A stretch of 64,000 bases of DNA, taken from assembly GCF_048544455.1 (NCBI RefSeq), contig NC_133536.1:196047325-196111324 (forward strand), written 5' to 3'. Shown here in pieces: positions 34,110-46,854 of the stretch. Positions within the stretch are counted from its first letter, which is position 1. Every line of letters begins with the position of its first letter. The DNA comes from Silene latifolia. Taxonomy: Eukaryota > Streptophyta > Magnoliopsida > Caryophyllales > Caryophyllaceae. Both the position numbers and the translations under genes were made by a program. The notes beneath the pieces are model-generated. The model was not told where the DNA came from. It did no database searches and saw nothing but the letters and a program-made list of their open reading frames with translations.

Positions 34110-36890
34110 TTATTCATTTTTCATTTTATCACAGTCGTGAACTCATAATGTGCATAGTTCGATTCTATTTGGTTAATATATTCAGTTTCTTTAATTCCAG
34201 GCTAAGGATGTTGAAGACCTCATGGCGTAGAGGTCCTTGGTCGCCAAGCAGTTAGATGACTTCATACAGGATAACGCTCTACTCAGGTCATGTTTGCTTC
34301 CTCATATCTTGTGTCTCTAGCTGTGGTGTAGTCCTTTTTTCTGTAGGCTTGGCTGGGAGGTCAATTCAAGTTGAGTCGTTTGGGTTGGGTCAGTTTACGT
34401 TTACCCCAGGGTTTAATTTAGTGCAACATTTTCCTTTCTTTCGATTTAAAGAGCTTTTATCTTGTATTGAAGTAATGATAATGATAATATGTCAAAGAGA
34501 AGGGTATTATAAAAGAAATAGAAGTAAAAAGTAGTGAAATTGCATAGTAGTGCACCTCGGCGGCTGTCTGTAAGTCGCACACTTAAGCCTTTTAAGGCCA
34601 ACCAAGGCGTCTTGTCCAATGCTTCACTTTTCCTTGGGAATTGGGATTAAGTGCACCCAATCGCGCTTTTTAATCTAACTCCAAGGGCAACCCAATTTCT
34701 TTCTTTCTAACTGAGTTTGGTTATGCAGCTCACTAATTGTGACTTAATTTGTAATCATGCAGGTCAGAGTCAGAAAAGTGATGGAAAATAAGGTGTACAT
34801 GGAGAGTAAGGCCATATTGGTGAGTTGTTGCACTACTATAGTTTGTCACCATAGATCGATCGGTATTTATATTTTTTGGATTAAGTTTTAACTTACATTA
34901 GTTCCCAAATGCTCCCGTTTATAAAGGCAATTTGATAAGCATTTGCACTGTTTCGAACAATTTCCAATGATTTTGCAAATTCAACAGAAAACCCATTCAA
35001 CGAATCACTTCATACATCAGCATTTGCACTGTTTCGAACAATTTCCGATGATTTTGCAAAATGATTAGAAAAACCTAGATGCTCAATTTTAGTAAAACCC
35101 AGTTACGGTTTTCAATTTCTTCACCTTCAACTCTTCAAGTGAGAAATGGTCTTAACGAATTACGCCGCCGAATTTTGATAAGTGATAAAAAAAAACCAGT
35201 CGCTGATTGTTGATGTCAATTTTGCCAATTTTCAATGTACACTAGTATGAAAGGGTGGAAAACTCAGGGGGATGGAGTGCGTACCAGCTGGAGTATTCCC
35301 TCTCGCCTATACTCGGGAATTGATATAGCGAAATTGGCCTTAGCATAGAACACTTACTACCTTAGCTCTGCCAGGCACTGGACACGGGTTAGCTTTGTAA
35401 ATGTGTAAAGCCAGGTGTAGTCTGGTGTACCCCATCACCGCTACTGGACCACTCCAGTGCTTCGGGTACTACGGACCCTCTGCCATCCTCATTGCATCAA
35501 AGCCGTTTCAGTTCTTTGAATCAAACGTTGAATAAAATCGCACCTAGTACCCCTCTTGTGCAGTACGATGCTCCATCTCTGACAATTGTACATATACACG
35601 TCAAAGGGTGCAGTCCAACTTTTGAGATAAAAATGCTCTGATATTGTTTTTAGTCATATCCATATCCCATGTTTTAAGAGTATGGTAACTTGAAATCTTA
35701 TAATGGTGTACACATTTTTGTCAGCCAGAGTGTCCATGTTCCAACACGACAGTTATGCCAATGCAGGTTTGAATTACAGTTATGGTGTTGGTCGTTGGGG
35801 GGCACAAAGGACAACACAATTACAAAATACGGGATTTGAACCTTCACCCTACCTATATAGGTTCTCAGTCTCAATTACTAGGGAAAAATGTCATTGGCAT
35901 AGGGGCCATAGAAATGTGTAAAATGTTCCAGTGACGTCATTAGTGAATCTGGTTATGGCTCCTGTACGCCGGCAGTAAATTTACCGCATAACAAATGAGG
36001 TAAGGCCAGGGGATTGTGATAAAGGTAAAAGGGAGGGAGACAGTAGTGATTTCATTGTTAGCTGCTCCCATTAAGATTGATGTTGTTCCCTTATGCTAAC
36101 CATTATCAGCAATTTCGTAATTTACCAGTATGTTAACCATGGCCTATTATTTAATTATTTCCTTTAAGATTGATGCTACGTCTAGGTGTCAGCCTTTTGT
36201 AAGAACAAGGGTAGTTATGAAGAACTGAAGATTGCCGATGAGTGGATAAAGGTACTGAAATAATGTCGTGTAGAAATTGACAGTTATACTCTCAATATTA
36301 TAGGATGTGGGTGGCCAGAAAACGATAAGAGCTTACTGGAGAAACTACTCTGAGCAGACTGATGTTTTGATATGGGTAGTTGAACTTCAAAATTTGCTGA
36401 AAAAAGAGATACATATCTCTCACACGCTCTTCTTTCTTCTTCTATCTGCCACATTTTTGGTGTGACAAATTTGTGTCCGCTCATAATGTGATTATGTTGT
36501 AACTATTGTCTAGTTGATGGTACTCTTTAATTCTGCACAATTTCAAGGCATGTTGGACCTCTATGATCTGGGTGCTACTTTTATTTTTCGGAATAATGAT
36601 TGAAATGCCACCCAGTAATTTAGATTGATGTCGCTCACTTTATTATAACTTCCTTAGATCTTAGATCAGGGCCCCCTTTAGTACCAATAAATATTATGAA
36701 TAGTAACTCCGAATCCTTAACTACTAAAATGTGCAAACATCTCCTTTTGGGATCCTTATGAACAGTGAGCACTTAGCAACAGCCCACAACAGTAGTTTGC
36801 AACATCCAGGCCACTCATACCTCTTTCCACTTACCTCAAACTTAATCTCAAGCACATGGACTTGGAACAGTAGGCAACAGTTTTATGCAG
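34110..36890. other. Intergenic stretch with weak exon-like pieces
   Basis: No complete gene is seen. A possible exon after 'attccag' (about 34200-34290) reads AKDVEDLMA, a stop, then SLVAKQLDDFIQDNALLRS. Another (about 34764-34820) reads VRVRKVMENKVYMESKAIL. A third (about 36186-36245) reads VSAFCKNKGSYEELKIADEW. They may belong to a dead host gene that I cannot name. A direct repeat 'cagcatttgcactgtttcga' type pair lies at about 34942 and 35019. Confidence 0.3.
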
Positions 36891-36902
36891 CATCCTCAAT
36901 AT

Positions 36903-37099
36903 CGGTCCGTCTTATTATAGACGGACACTATCCGTCTATAGCTATAGACGGATAGTGTTTCTCTCACAAATTAAAGTGGGTAGTGCAAGTGGGGGTATCC
37001 ATTTTCCACCCACTTGCACTACCCACTTTAATTTGTGAGAGGGACACTATCCGTCTATAGTTATAGACGGATAGTGCCCGTCTATAATAAGAATTTGTG
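36903..37099. mobile_element. MULE-type MITE 1
   Basis: A 197-bp, nearly perfect hairpin with arms containing 'cttattatagacgg' and 'cactatccgtctatag'. The exact 9-bp target duplication CCTCAATAT is at 36894-36902 and 37100-37108; a 9-bp duplication is the Mutator superfamily signature. Confidence 0.88.
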
Positions 37100-37919
37100 C
37101 CTCAATATTCATTCCCAATTGTCTGCCAATACTTTACCCTCTCAATTGTTCACCTAATTCCCAACCGCCCTCTCAATTGTTCAACTGATTCTCTCTACAA
37201 GGATGGTCTTCCAGCAATTTAAACATCTTTAAATCGGTTTCTACTGGAGAATAATCCGGGCCTTAAATCGGTGTACCGGTGCTTTACTCGGTGTAGAAAA
37301 AGCAGCTGCCTACGAAATTCGCAGGTGAACTGTTCATTGATAAGTCCCTAACCTCTCTGATCTAATCTCGCTCTCTACAAGGATGATACTCCAACAATTT
37401 CGCGGCCTCAAATTGTGTCAACTTCGCGAATACACTGGTAGAAAACTCAATAAAGATGGTTCAATTGTCGCGGAAATTCACGGGTAAGGTTTTCAGTAAT
37501 GATAAGCCGGATTTGTCGCTTATCTAACTGTTTTTATATTGTTTGGCTGAAAATTTTTCATTGGTTGTGCTTTTGGCGGTTTCTGTGTGTCCATGTCGTA
37601 CCCAGATTTCGGAAATTCGCGGGTATTCGTGAAGTCATTATCAGTCGGATTAGTAGCTGATCTAACTGTTTTAATATTGTTTAGCTGAAAAATTGAGATT
37701 TTTTGTGCTTTTGGCGGTTTCTGTGTGTCCGTGTCGTTGCCATATAGCATTACTACTGATTGTGGCTATGTTTCTTTTCTAAAATATAGACTTGTTCTTG
37801 TTGAGCAAATAAAATAAATGGCCTACTGACTGTTTCGGTGAGAGGATGTGTAATAGTGTGCTTTTTCAGGGGTAGTTCATCTTTTCTTGCTCATTGGACT
37901 GTTTCATTGGTAGTTCACC

Positions 37920-38663
37920 TAGGGATGGCAGTCCCACCCTTACCCTGTGGATATCCATCCACCCGAAATTAAATGGGTGGGATATGGATGACGAGTTTTT
38001 TTCGAATTTAGGGTAGGATATGGATATGGGTGAATTTAGGGTGGGATATGGATTATCGTCTCTCACCCGCTTAATCACCCTGTGGATATCCGAAATTAAT
38101 ATTTATAATTAATTTTCTATTAAGTTAATAATTATTTAGGTCATTAATGATTTCCCTTCAAAAGTATTTTTTTTTTATCATAAATTTTACTTAATTTTAA
38201 TATCATACTGTTATTTAAGAAAAGTAAAACTTGTGTTTATGTGGATATTGTTATTTTCACTAATCAAAGTAACTTACTTTTGGTAGTTTAATCAATAATA
38301 TAATGCGTTGATGGTTTCTTTGTAGTTGGCGTGGCGTATTTGTATGGTCACTTGCTTTGTAAAGACATTTTGTTGTTGGATATATAATGGGTTGCTATTT
38401 GCTAAGACATATTGTTACTTGATTTATGTATGCCTTTTAATTTTATCGCCACAATTTTTTTACGATAAATTATCTTTAAATTTTATAAGCAGTGAAAATA
38501 TCCAACGGGTACCCGCTCCACCCGCTTCACCCGATGGATATGGATATGGATGGATGAAAAAATATTAAATGGATGAGGGTGGGATATGGATGACCATAAA
38601 TTAAATGGATATGGATATGGATATGGCTCCACCCCATCCATATCCCACCCATTGCCATCCCTA
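37920..38663. mobile_element. hAT-type non-autonomous element
   Basis: The termini 'tagggatggcagt' and 'attgccatcccta' are inverted repeats. The 8-bp target duplication AGTTCACC at 37912-37919 and 38664-38671 is exact, as for hAT transposons. Both subterminal regions are rich in 'ggatatggat' repeats. No transposase is present in its 744 bp. Confidence 0.9.
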
Positions 38664-41324
38664 AGTTCACCCCTCAAAGCAAATCAGATACGAAGCAGTG
38701 CTTGGTTGTCGAGATGTGTTTCCTAGAATAGAATAACGCGCTGCTTACGAAACTCTCTCTGTTTTAGAGCTACCACTAGATAAGTGGTTGTGTTAATACT
38801 TGGGTTATCACTAATATCTCAAGTAATTTCCACGTACCTGTTTGTATCCTACAACTATAACCATTTGTCTTCTAAGCTTTGTACTAATGCTGTTGATCTT
38901 GCTTTTCAGTCTAGCGATCTCCCATACAATGATTGAAACAGCATAACGGTCCGTGAACTTCAGTATGGAATTTAACAATCAGTCCCACACATCAGGTAAC
39001 TGGTTTACTAATTTTTAAAATGTTGGATGGTACTCCTAGGCTATTCTGTGGTTGCTCACATGAGCCGACTCACAATTAGTTGTTTTCCAGTGTGATGGAA
39101 CAAAGTGAAATGATTGATTATTAAGCATCTTCTGTGAGGAGTCTTCCATGAGGAATTTGTGATACCGTGAACCTAAATATGAGGTTAGCCTTCAAATTGC
39201 TCGCACTCTTAAATTATGCATGGCCATTTAATAAGTTCTATAGTTGGGTCATTGTAATTATACGTTTATGATGTTTGGCCTTATTGTTACTGATACCATT
39301 TTTAAATACAGTAGCACAGTCTCACCTTGTCTTGCGATTCTATTGCCTGAATAGGAATTAGGTAGACATGGATCTCCTTAATAAGGGTGTTATTACGTAT
39401 GCACATTTTGGCAATGTCAGATTAGGATATATATAACTAAACGCTTACTAATGAATTTTGCGATACGTGCTCATCAAAACAAATTGTAGCTACAATATGA
39501 CGAACGCCATACTTATTGGTTGTTACCCGCAATCCCACATTCTGGGTATAATTTGTGCCCAGGAATGAACTTAACTTTATTGCCATATAATTCCTGTTAT
39601 ATGCTACAAGATTTCAAATCAGAATGAACTTAGGTCAAATTTTGCTTGTGGGGTTCATTAAAGTTTGCAACGTATACTAAATATTGTGGAGTTATGGAAT
39701 GGGATTTATTTCAAATTATTATGGCGCTCCAGGACCTGGGTCTATTACTTTTGCGTCTTATTTAACAGAAGTACAATCAGAAATACATCAAATTTTGTTT
39801 CAGGCCATTCAGCTAAGGCCTTCAGCAATGGATTGGGAATTCCAATTAAATATGGAACTTTGCCGTGAGTGATAGGAACTGGTATAATGAGTCCAATTGT
39901 GCCTGCTCACTATGCCACTGCAATGGCACAACCTGTCCAATCTTACGGTGAGCAGGGAACGCCCAGGTATATTGAAAAGTCTTCCTACAACAATTAGTAA
40001 AAAAATGTGGCAACACCTTCTTATATTATTGTTCTACAATTCTTAGGATAACCGTACACGATTTTTTTTAAAAACAAAATAAACATGTTACTTGTTTTGG
40101 CGAGGTGCCTTCTATCCAAAGCTTAAAGCATAAGAAGGTGAAAATATAAGTGAAAACTTAACAGCAAAATTATTATCCTTAACTACTAAAATGCATGAAG
40201 TTCTCCTTTGGATCTCTTATGAACAGTGCCGCGCTTAGGAATAGTAATGAAGAGTAAATTGTGAAATCTGAGCCACTCATTCACTTGGTTCCTCAACTTG
40301 CATCTAAGCCACTCATTCCCTTTGTTCCTCAACCGACTTTTGTTTTTCTCAGTTTCCTCCATTTGTTCATCTCATTTCCTCCTCCCTCCATGGCTCCTCC
40401 ATCTCTTCATCTCTTCATCTCTTCAAAGCGACCTGTTCCCACACCCTCCTATCCTCTCACTTGACCCAATATCAGTGTTAACTGTTCTCCGTTTCTATCT
40501 TTATGGGGATTAACTGGTGGGTTTATAAGAAGAATTCATTGTCTGAGCTTTTCCTCATTGTCATTCTACTTTCCCAAATTTTGTTTATTTGTGTATTTAA
40601 GTACTCCATGTTTGCAATTTTTGTTGAAGACCATGCCATAGCCAAACACATTGAGCTCGGAGGTATGCAATTGCTTCCAATGTTGCCCAAATTTTCAAGC
40701 TTTTTTTTCTTTTTGGGTTACCCAATTAAGCCCGGAGGTATGCAATTGCTTGGTCCTAAATTCTTCTACACCTTCATTTAGTTTTGCTTTTTTGGGTGCT
40801 GTGCTTGATTCAATATCCAACATGTTTTTGTATTACAGTTCCCTTCAATGTCTTCCATGAGTAGGGCTGTGACTAATATTGGCGCTCCATGAGGTGCATT
40901 GCATTCTTATATGTATGTCAGAGTGGTGCTAGATATTGATGATTCTTAGGTTTATGCAAAGCTAGGATTGTATTTAGGTAAAATGGTTATTATGACCCTT
41001 GAACAGAGTCAACAGACAGTCGCTTTTAACAATTCTTCATTTTATCCACGTTCTTGTTCTTTCTATCTGTTTGTATGTGTGCGCATTCGTGCGTGTCTTT
41101 AAGTTTTAATCAAGAGGAGAACGCTAGAAAAGTTAGTGAATTTGTGATAGTAGCGATCAATGAGTCAAGAGAAAGGGTGCACTGAGCTTACCAGGATACT
41201 TCAATGGCTTGATATCATTTCATTTGTCAGTGTCATTAATTCGTTTTGTTCTACTACCAAGTTACCTCACTAAAATCAGTCACTTGTAGTTACTAGGAAA
41301 TAAATCATTTTTCCAGTACCAGCA
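38664..41324. other. Intergenic stretch with possible orphan exons
   Basis: No complete gene is seen. 'atggaatttaacaatcagtc' (38967) reads MEFNNQSHTSG and ends at a GT. About 39877-39966 reads MSPIVPAHYATAMAQPVQSY before another AG/GT. About 39690-39865 holds an open frame with SNYYGAPGPGSITFASYL. These may be remnants of one host gene, but I cannot identify it. A duplicated 'cggaggtatgcaattgctt' is at about 40659 and 40734. Confidence 0.3.
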
Positions 41325-42072
41325 TCCCCCTTAAACTAAAAGAATAAGAGATTCTCAAGTTTTCCCGCCTAAATGAGTTGCTCTATATTGGGCTTTGGGC
41401 TTCATTATATCTTATCTTTGACTAGGCCATATTGATTTATTTCATACAATAAATAATTTTATGACATTTAAAAAGGAGACAATATTTTTTCAACTTGCAT
41501 TCCCCTTTATTTATTTACTACTAAGAAAATAAAAAATTTCAATAGTTTTCCCTCCAAAAAGAAGTTGGCTAAATAAGGAAACAAAACTCTATTTTTATTA
41601 AATTATTATCTTTTAGTTAAGATATAATCTTTAATCATTATAAATTTTTTTAATTAAAGTATAATCTTTTAATTTTAAAAATAAAACAAAACTGGTATAA
41701 ATCTAAAATTCGTATATGAAAAACCGAAAAATTTGATATTATTAGTTTCGCATAATTTTTTTTACCAATACGAGTATTTAGTTCGTATAAAAAATTATGA
41801 ACTTATATTATTAATTTCTTGACAAAAAAAATAACAATTATTTGAAATAATTTATAAATTGAAATCATTAGTTTTGTGATGAAAAATTTCATTAAAATAT
41901 ACATTTCATGAATTTACTTAATTCTTTTAATTAAATTTCCATTTCAATTTTTTATCCTCATATTAAAATATGAAAAATTAATAATACGTCAATTTTAAAT
42001 CTTAAATAATACATTATAAAGTAAGTAAAAGATCTATGAATACCGCGCATGTATGCGCGGGATCCATACTAG
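41325..42072 (+). mobile_element. Helitron 5
   Basis: The 3' end is the hairpin 'ccgcgcatgtatgcgcgg', then 'gatccatactag' and T. The likely 5' end after A is 'tcccccttaaactaaaagaa'. It shares sequence along its length with the Helitron at 60077-60832 (for example 'ttgaaatcattagttttgtg' against 'ttgaaatcattagctttgtg'), so both belong to one family of about 0.75 kb. The 5' end is inferred from that comparison. Confidence 0.6.
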
Positions 42073-42266
42073 TTACTAATTAAGGATTTTTATATAGGAC
42101 TAAACCAGAATAGTGAATTTGTAGTTTATTAGTATCAAAAAAATTATTGGATGTATTATAAGCTACCTTTTCTATGGACTGAAAGTGTTGTGATGCACAT
42201 TGCACAATCCTTGACTTTACCTCGAGACTAACATGTTCCACTGCAACTGGGTATATTTAATTTCAG

Positions 42267-42380
42267 GATAAAGAAATTAGCTGAAATGGAGGCTTTGGGG
42301 CTTTCACGACTAAAACTCATTGTACTCGATATGCACACTGATGTTAAAGGCTACTCGTTGTTTACCCTTCCTCAAGTCAG
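42267..42380 (+). pseudogene. Isolated CMSS1-like exon
   Basis: A 114-bp exon with good splice borders (tttcag before, gtttgg after) encodes IKKLAEMEALGLSRLKLIVL, then DMHTDVKGYSLFTLPQV. From memory this matches the C-terminal part of plant CMSS1 (Cms1-like ribosome small-subunit biogenesis factor, DEAD-helicase-related). No neighbouring CMSS1 exon is recognisable on either side. It is probably an orphan exon carried or left behind by rearrangement. The family assignment is moderately sure. Confidence 0.5.
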
Positions 42381-42584
42381 GTTTGGCTGTCCATCATATT
42401 TTCACTTCACTACATGATTTACCGAGTGTTCGACAAAATGCGCAAGAGAAATCCCAGCAAACACCAAAAAGAAAGCTTGTGAGCTAAACATTACAGGTAC
42501 TGTCAGATGGTACATTGCTTTTCCCTATTATGAATTTCCATTGTCCGATTTATCGCGTTTCAAACACGCCTTTTTTAAGTTCAG

Positions 42585-44101
42585 ACAAAGTGGAGCAAAT
42601 CGTTGATCCCAAATGTAGCGGCGACTTTCCTCCAAAAGCCGGGGCAAAAGGTGGTAGCTTTAATATGGTTGAGCCTTCAATATGAGCCAGATTTCAGGCC
42701 AAACATGACAATTATGTTCAAGGGTCTAGAGTCACTGATTGCAGAAAGTTCTTATGCCTCTATTTTTCGTACTTACTACAAGGCTGGTCAACTCCTGTGA
42801 AGAAACTGTATACGAGTAATGCACAGGATTCAGATGCTGATTTTGCAGCTCAGGTATATTTTTAGACGTGAAGAAAAGAATCGATTTGATTTTCCCATTG
42901 CATCAAACTGTCTTTACAGCCTTTTTCCACTGGTTTGTTGCAGATGTCAATAGTTTCGTTTCTACAGGATGATAACCTTATGGAGCTATTGGGATACTGT
43001 TTGGAAGAAAATAACATAATTCTCATTTATGAGTTCGCAACAATAGGTTCTTTGCATGATGTGTTATATGATAGTTTCAGTTTCTCAGACAAAATTACAA
43101 GTCATTTGACTTAGTCGACCTAAAATCATCTAAAGAGACATTTTTCCCGAGCATTTATGTGTTCACTAAAGTCTTCAATTTTCCTGAACAGGGAGGAAAC
43201 AAGTTTACGGCGCAGAGCCAGGACCAGATCTTACGTGGAATCAGAGAGTTAGAATTGCGTATGGTGCAGCGAAAGGTCTTAAGTATCTCCGCGAGACAGT
43301 TGACCCACTCACCCACCTATTGTTCACGGCGGTGTTAGATCAAGCAATGTCCTCGTGTTCGACAGTTTAATACCAGGCAGTTACTACTCTAAATTGCAGA
43401 CTTCAATTTGACAGATGCATTTTTAGACATCACACAAGAGCTTGGGTATGTCCTCCTCCATATCATCATTTCTGAAACAAACAATCTTCTGCAGAACATT
43501 CTGATGTGTAATTAGATTCAGACAAGGGCTTGTTTCACAAACGATGACTGGTGAGGGGAGATGAGGGGGAGCGCGAAAGAAAGGGGGACGAAAAAAAGGG
43601 TTTGAGTAATTGAGGTCTTACATTATCAGGCGTATATATAGTAGGCTTATCTGAAATTTTAATCTCTCTATGTTATCCATTTGTTTTCAGTCGCCCGTTC
43701 TATCACACCCTCACCCATGACAGTTTTTCCCCACCCTTGGAAACCCTTGTGCCGCTATGCACGATTATCTAACCAATGATAGCATCGTCTTAAACAAATC
43801 CTACTCGAATTGTATGTTTTCTTTACTAATTTTAATCATTTTCACCGTCTCCCTCACTTGTGTACACCAGCGATAACTTGCTAGAGAAAAGGACTCGGAA
43901 GATTTAAAAACCCGGAAGTTTGATTTTACATCTAGAAGAAAGATGAGAAGTTCATATGATTTATTTTCATTTGTAAATTGTAAATTGAATAACTTTTTGG
44001 TTTTCACTTTTCGGGTAGCGAAAATGGCAGGGTTGTGTGTTCAAGATGACCCTGACCTGAGGCCTGGCATATCAACTGTTTCCGAGGCTCTGGAATCGTG
44101 A
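42585..44101 (+). pseudogene. PTI1-like kinase pseudogene pieces, out of order
   Basis: Four blocks match PTI1-like receptor-like cytoplasmic kinases. 42585-42759 is the C-lobe end (DKVEQIVDPKCSGDFPPKA, then a frame change, then VVALIWLSLQYEPDFRPNM). 42944-43070 is the hinge (NLMELLGYCLEENNIILIYE, FATIGSLHDVL). 43192-43445 is the catalytic region ([30 protein letters not shown]), which loses frame before the HRD loop. 44015-44101 is again the C-lobe end (VAKMAGLCVQDDPDLRPGIS, stop). In a real PTI1 gene the order is hinge, catalytic, C-lobe; here a C-lobe block also precedes the hinge. Either two tandem copies decayed, or a rearrangement occurred. It is not functional. Confidence 0.75.
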
Positions 44102-46347
44102 TCTATATGACCGATGATTTGTGATACGAGAAGATTATTACTACTACAGTTGCTAATCTTTAGGTTCAGGATTTATCATTTTAACCTGTTAATGTAGAGT
44201 AGTTCAGTTATGAGGTACATGACTTAGATATTTACGTCAGTCGATGAAGACAACATTGGCGACTGACGAGGATGCTGATTTTAATCTACCGTATCTATAT
44301 TACTCCGGTTTTTATTTGGCTTCATTAGCTTGTACTATTGTATTTTTCTATCCTCCTTTTTAAGATATCTTTTGCGTGGTTTTTATTATTGCATTTACCA
44401 TTTATGTACATTACACACCTTGACCATTTCTGTCCGTCTTGCTTCAAACCGCAAGATATGTCTGAAATAATAAGACTTCTCACAAGTGGAAATCACATGG
44501 GTGGTGGGACACCCCATGTGCTTTCCCACTCACTTCCTAAATGAGTATTTTGTGAGAGGAAACGGTCCGTCTTATTATTTCAGACGAATCTTGCGGACTG
44601 AAATAAGAATTTGTGTGACCATTTTGTTTGTTAAAAGTTAAAACCCAACCCATTTCATCCGTTCAGAACACATCTTCCTACCAAGATCTGGAATATTCGA
44701 AAATTGTTGTTATGCAGTCTGCCAGTCTCTCTCCGAGAGCGAACATAGTCATTGTTGTTGGAAGTACATAAAGTCTTTGGTATGAATACGTAGAGGGAGG
44801 CTGGGAGGGGGAGGAGAAAGCTAAAGAGATGACAGATTTTATTGATCGTAACAATCCTTCCATGTACTATTGATCGTAATTGACTGTTCAGATAATTTTG
44901 TGTTGTATTCTTGTATGTTACAGGAATTTGCACTTATGAGTCAAAATTGTGCATGCTTCTTCAGGGAGGAAATAAGTTTTCAGTCCTTTTATCTTTTGGG
45001 ATATATACCTGATTCAGTGTAGTGGTGCTGTGGCTTGGTTCGGCTCATTGGTGTTAAATCACCCACACTAAAATTCGTTGCATTCATATCCTGCTAATCT
45101 CGCTTTCAAGAATGCTCTGGTAATGTCTCTAGATAATATTTCGAACCGGCTTCCGTGGACAGTTAAGACGAAATGTGATCAAGTTGGAATGAGCTAACCT
45201 TCAAATCGACAATTGAGGTTGTTCATTAGTGATGTTATTAGGGTATTAGGCGATATTCGGACCCGGATTCAATGATGCATGGACTATCTACGATCCCAAA
45301 TTCCCAATAAACAGTTGAGGGGTTTATCATCAACATAAACAGAGATAATCATCTCCATGCTTTGCTTGTACTTTCGTTTACCTTCTACGTTCTTATGTGA
45401 GTTATGTCTATATAAGTAGTACTTCCAGAAATTGTTTTGAGGAAGTAATGTTAACTTCTTCGAGAATTTTCTTTGTCGTTGATTAACTTCACCTCAAGTT
45501 GATCGATGTTGTACGTGGCCAGGCGCGTCCAGGCGATTATTTTAGCCGCTGGTTGAAGAAAAATGCATGTTCATTTCTAATTCATTTTTTTCTGTAAAGA
45601 GAAATAGAGGGCTCAACAACAATTCTAATGAGTGAAAATTATAACTAGTAATTGTAAGATAGTAAGAGGGAGATTATGACTAAATGAATTGATTAACATT
45701 CATAAAAAGAAAAAAAAAAATATATATACCGGATGTATTACCTCCCATTTTTTTGTTTTTGAGCTTATTACCTCAATTTTTTTTTTTTTTGAGTATGTGT
45801 ATTTTTTTTTTTTGAACTTATTAAAGTTTATAAGTTATATTTTATTTTATTTTTCCGTCAAAACTCAAATTTAACTAAATTTATATGTAATATTTGAGTT
45901 TTATTGTAATTTTTTAGAGTTTAATGTTTAAGTGAATAAACTCATAAACTTTTTATAGTAAAACTCATAATTTTTAAAACAAAACTCAAAAACTTTATTA
46001 TAATAATGCTCATAAACTATAGAACTGGTGTTAATATATCAGATGTATAATTCACATACTTGATACTCCACATACTGTGATAAAAACGGTTACAATTTAT
46101 AGTAGTGAACTAGTGATACCTTGAAGAACAAACCACGGGTCTTACATTTCTTAACTATAATTGTTGATAATACCACGGTAGATTGTCGGTAGATGAGCCG
46201 AGTTAATTGTTTTCGACGCTTTTACTGAATGTAGTGCCTTGCGTGTCGAGATCGTGCCATTGGACAAGACACCTAGAACACTAAGAAGACTAATTGTGCA
46301 CAAGAGTCGAAACCGTTCGGCAGACACACTAAATGGACATCTTTTAA
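44102..46347. other. Intergenic, AT-rich
   Basis: Apart from the MITE at 44430-44615 I see no gene. A very T/A-rich stretch at about 45690-46020 has poly-T runs and repeated 'aaactcataa' phrases. Confidence 0.4.
44430..44615. mobile_element. MULE-type MITE 2
   Basis: 186 bp with ends 'ctgtccgtcttg' and 'ataagaatttgtg', and inverted 'tctgaaataataaga' blocks. Exact 9-bp target duplication TGACCATTT at 44421-44429 and 44616-44624. Confidence 0.88.
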
Positions 46348-46356
46348 TTGTTGTAC

Positions 46357-46550
46357 CAATTGATCTCCTTGTGACGGGTTACCATTTGTGGCGGATATTT
46401 TGTGAGATAAAATGGTAATAAAATGGGTTAGAGGAGAAAGGGGACCACATAAACAGTGTTGCAGAGAGAGAAAAAGTGGGCTTTGTGAGGTAAAATGGTA
46501 TCCGTCACTCAAGAGTGACGGATATGTGCCGTCACAAACAAGAATTTGTG
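46357..46550. mobile_element. MULE-type MITE 3
   Basis: 194 bp ending 'gtcacaaacaagaatttgtg'. Exact 9-bp target duplication TTGTTGTAC at 46348-46356 and 46551-46559. Confidence 0.85.
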
Positions 46551-46666
46551 TTGTTGTACATTCGTCTTGAAAAATTAGAATTATACTTTAACTCATTCTA
46601 TTCTAGTCAATAGTTTACATTTGTTTTAAGGAAAAGCAATCAAAACAACAAAGATATATTTCTACC

Positions 46667-46854
46667 CACAAAATCTCATTGAAGACGGCACGTATCCGTC
46701 ACTTTGGAGTGACGGATACCATTTCCTCTCACAAATGACCCAAATAGAGGAGAGAGGGAAGCACATGGGGGAGCTCCCACCTTGTCCCCCCTATCCGTTT
46801 TGTGAGTGACATTACCCGTCACTTGCTCCGACCCGTCTTCAGCAAGACTAACTG
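46667..46854. mobile_element. MULE-type MITE 4
   Basis: 188 bp starting 'cacaaaatctcattgaagac', with 'tatccgtcactttggagtga' inside. Exact 9-bp target duplication ATTTCTACC at 46658-46666 and 46855-46863. Its orientation is opposite to copies 1-3. Confidence 0.88.

Noticed and set aside
35230-35600. A SINE or structured RNA in the GC-richer stretch
   Set aside because: No A/B box pair, poly(A) tail or target duplication was found.
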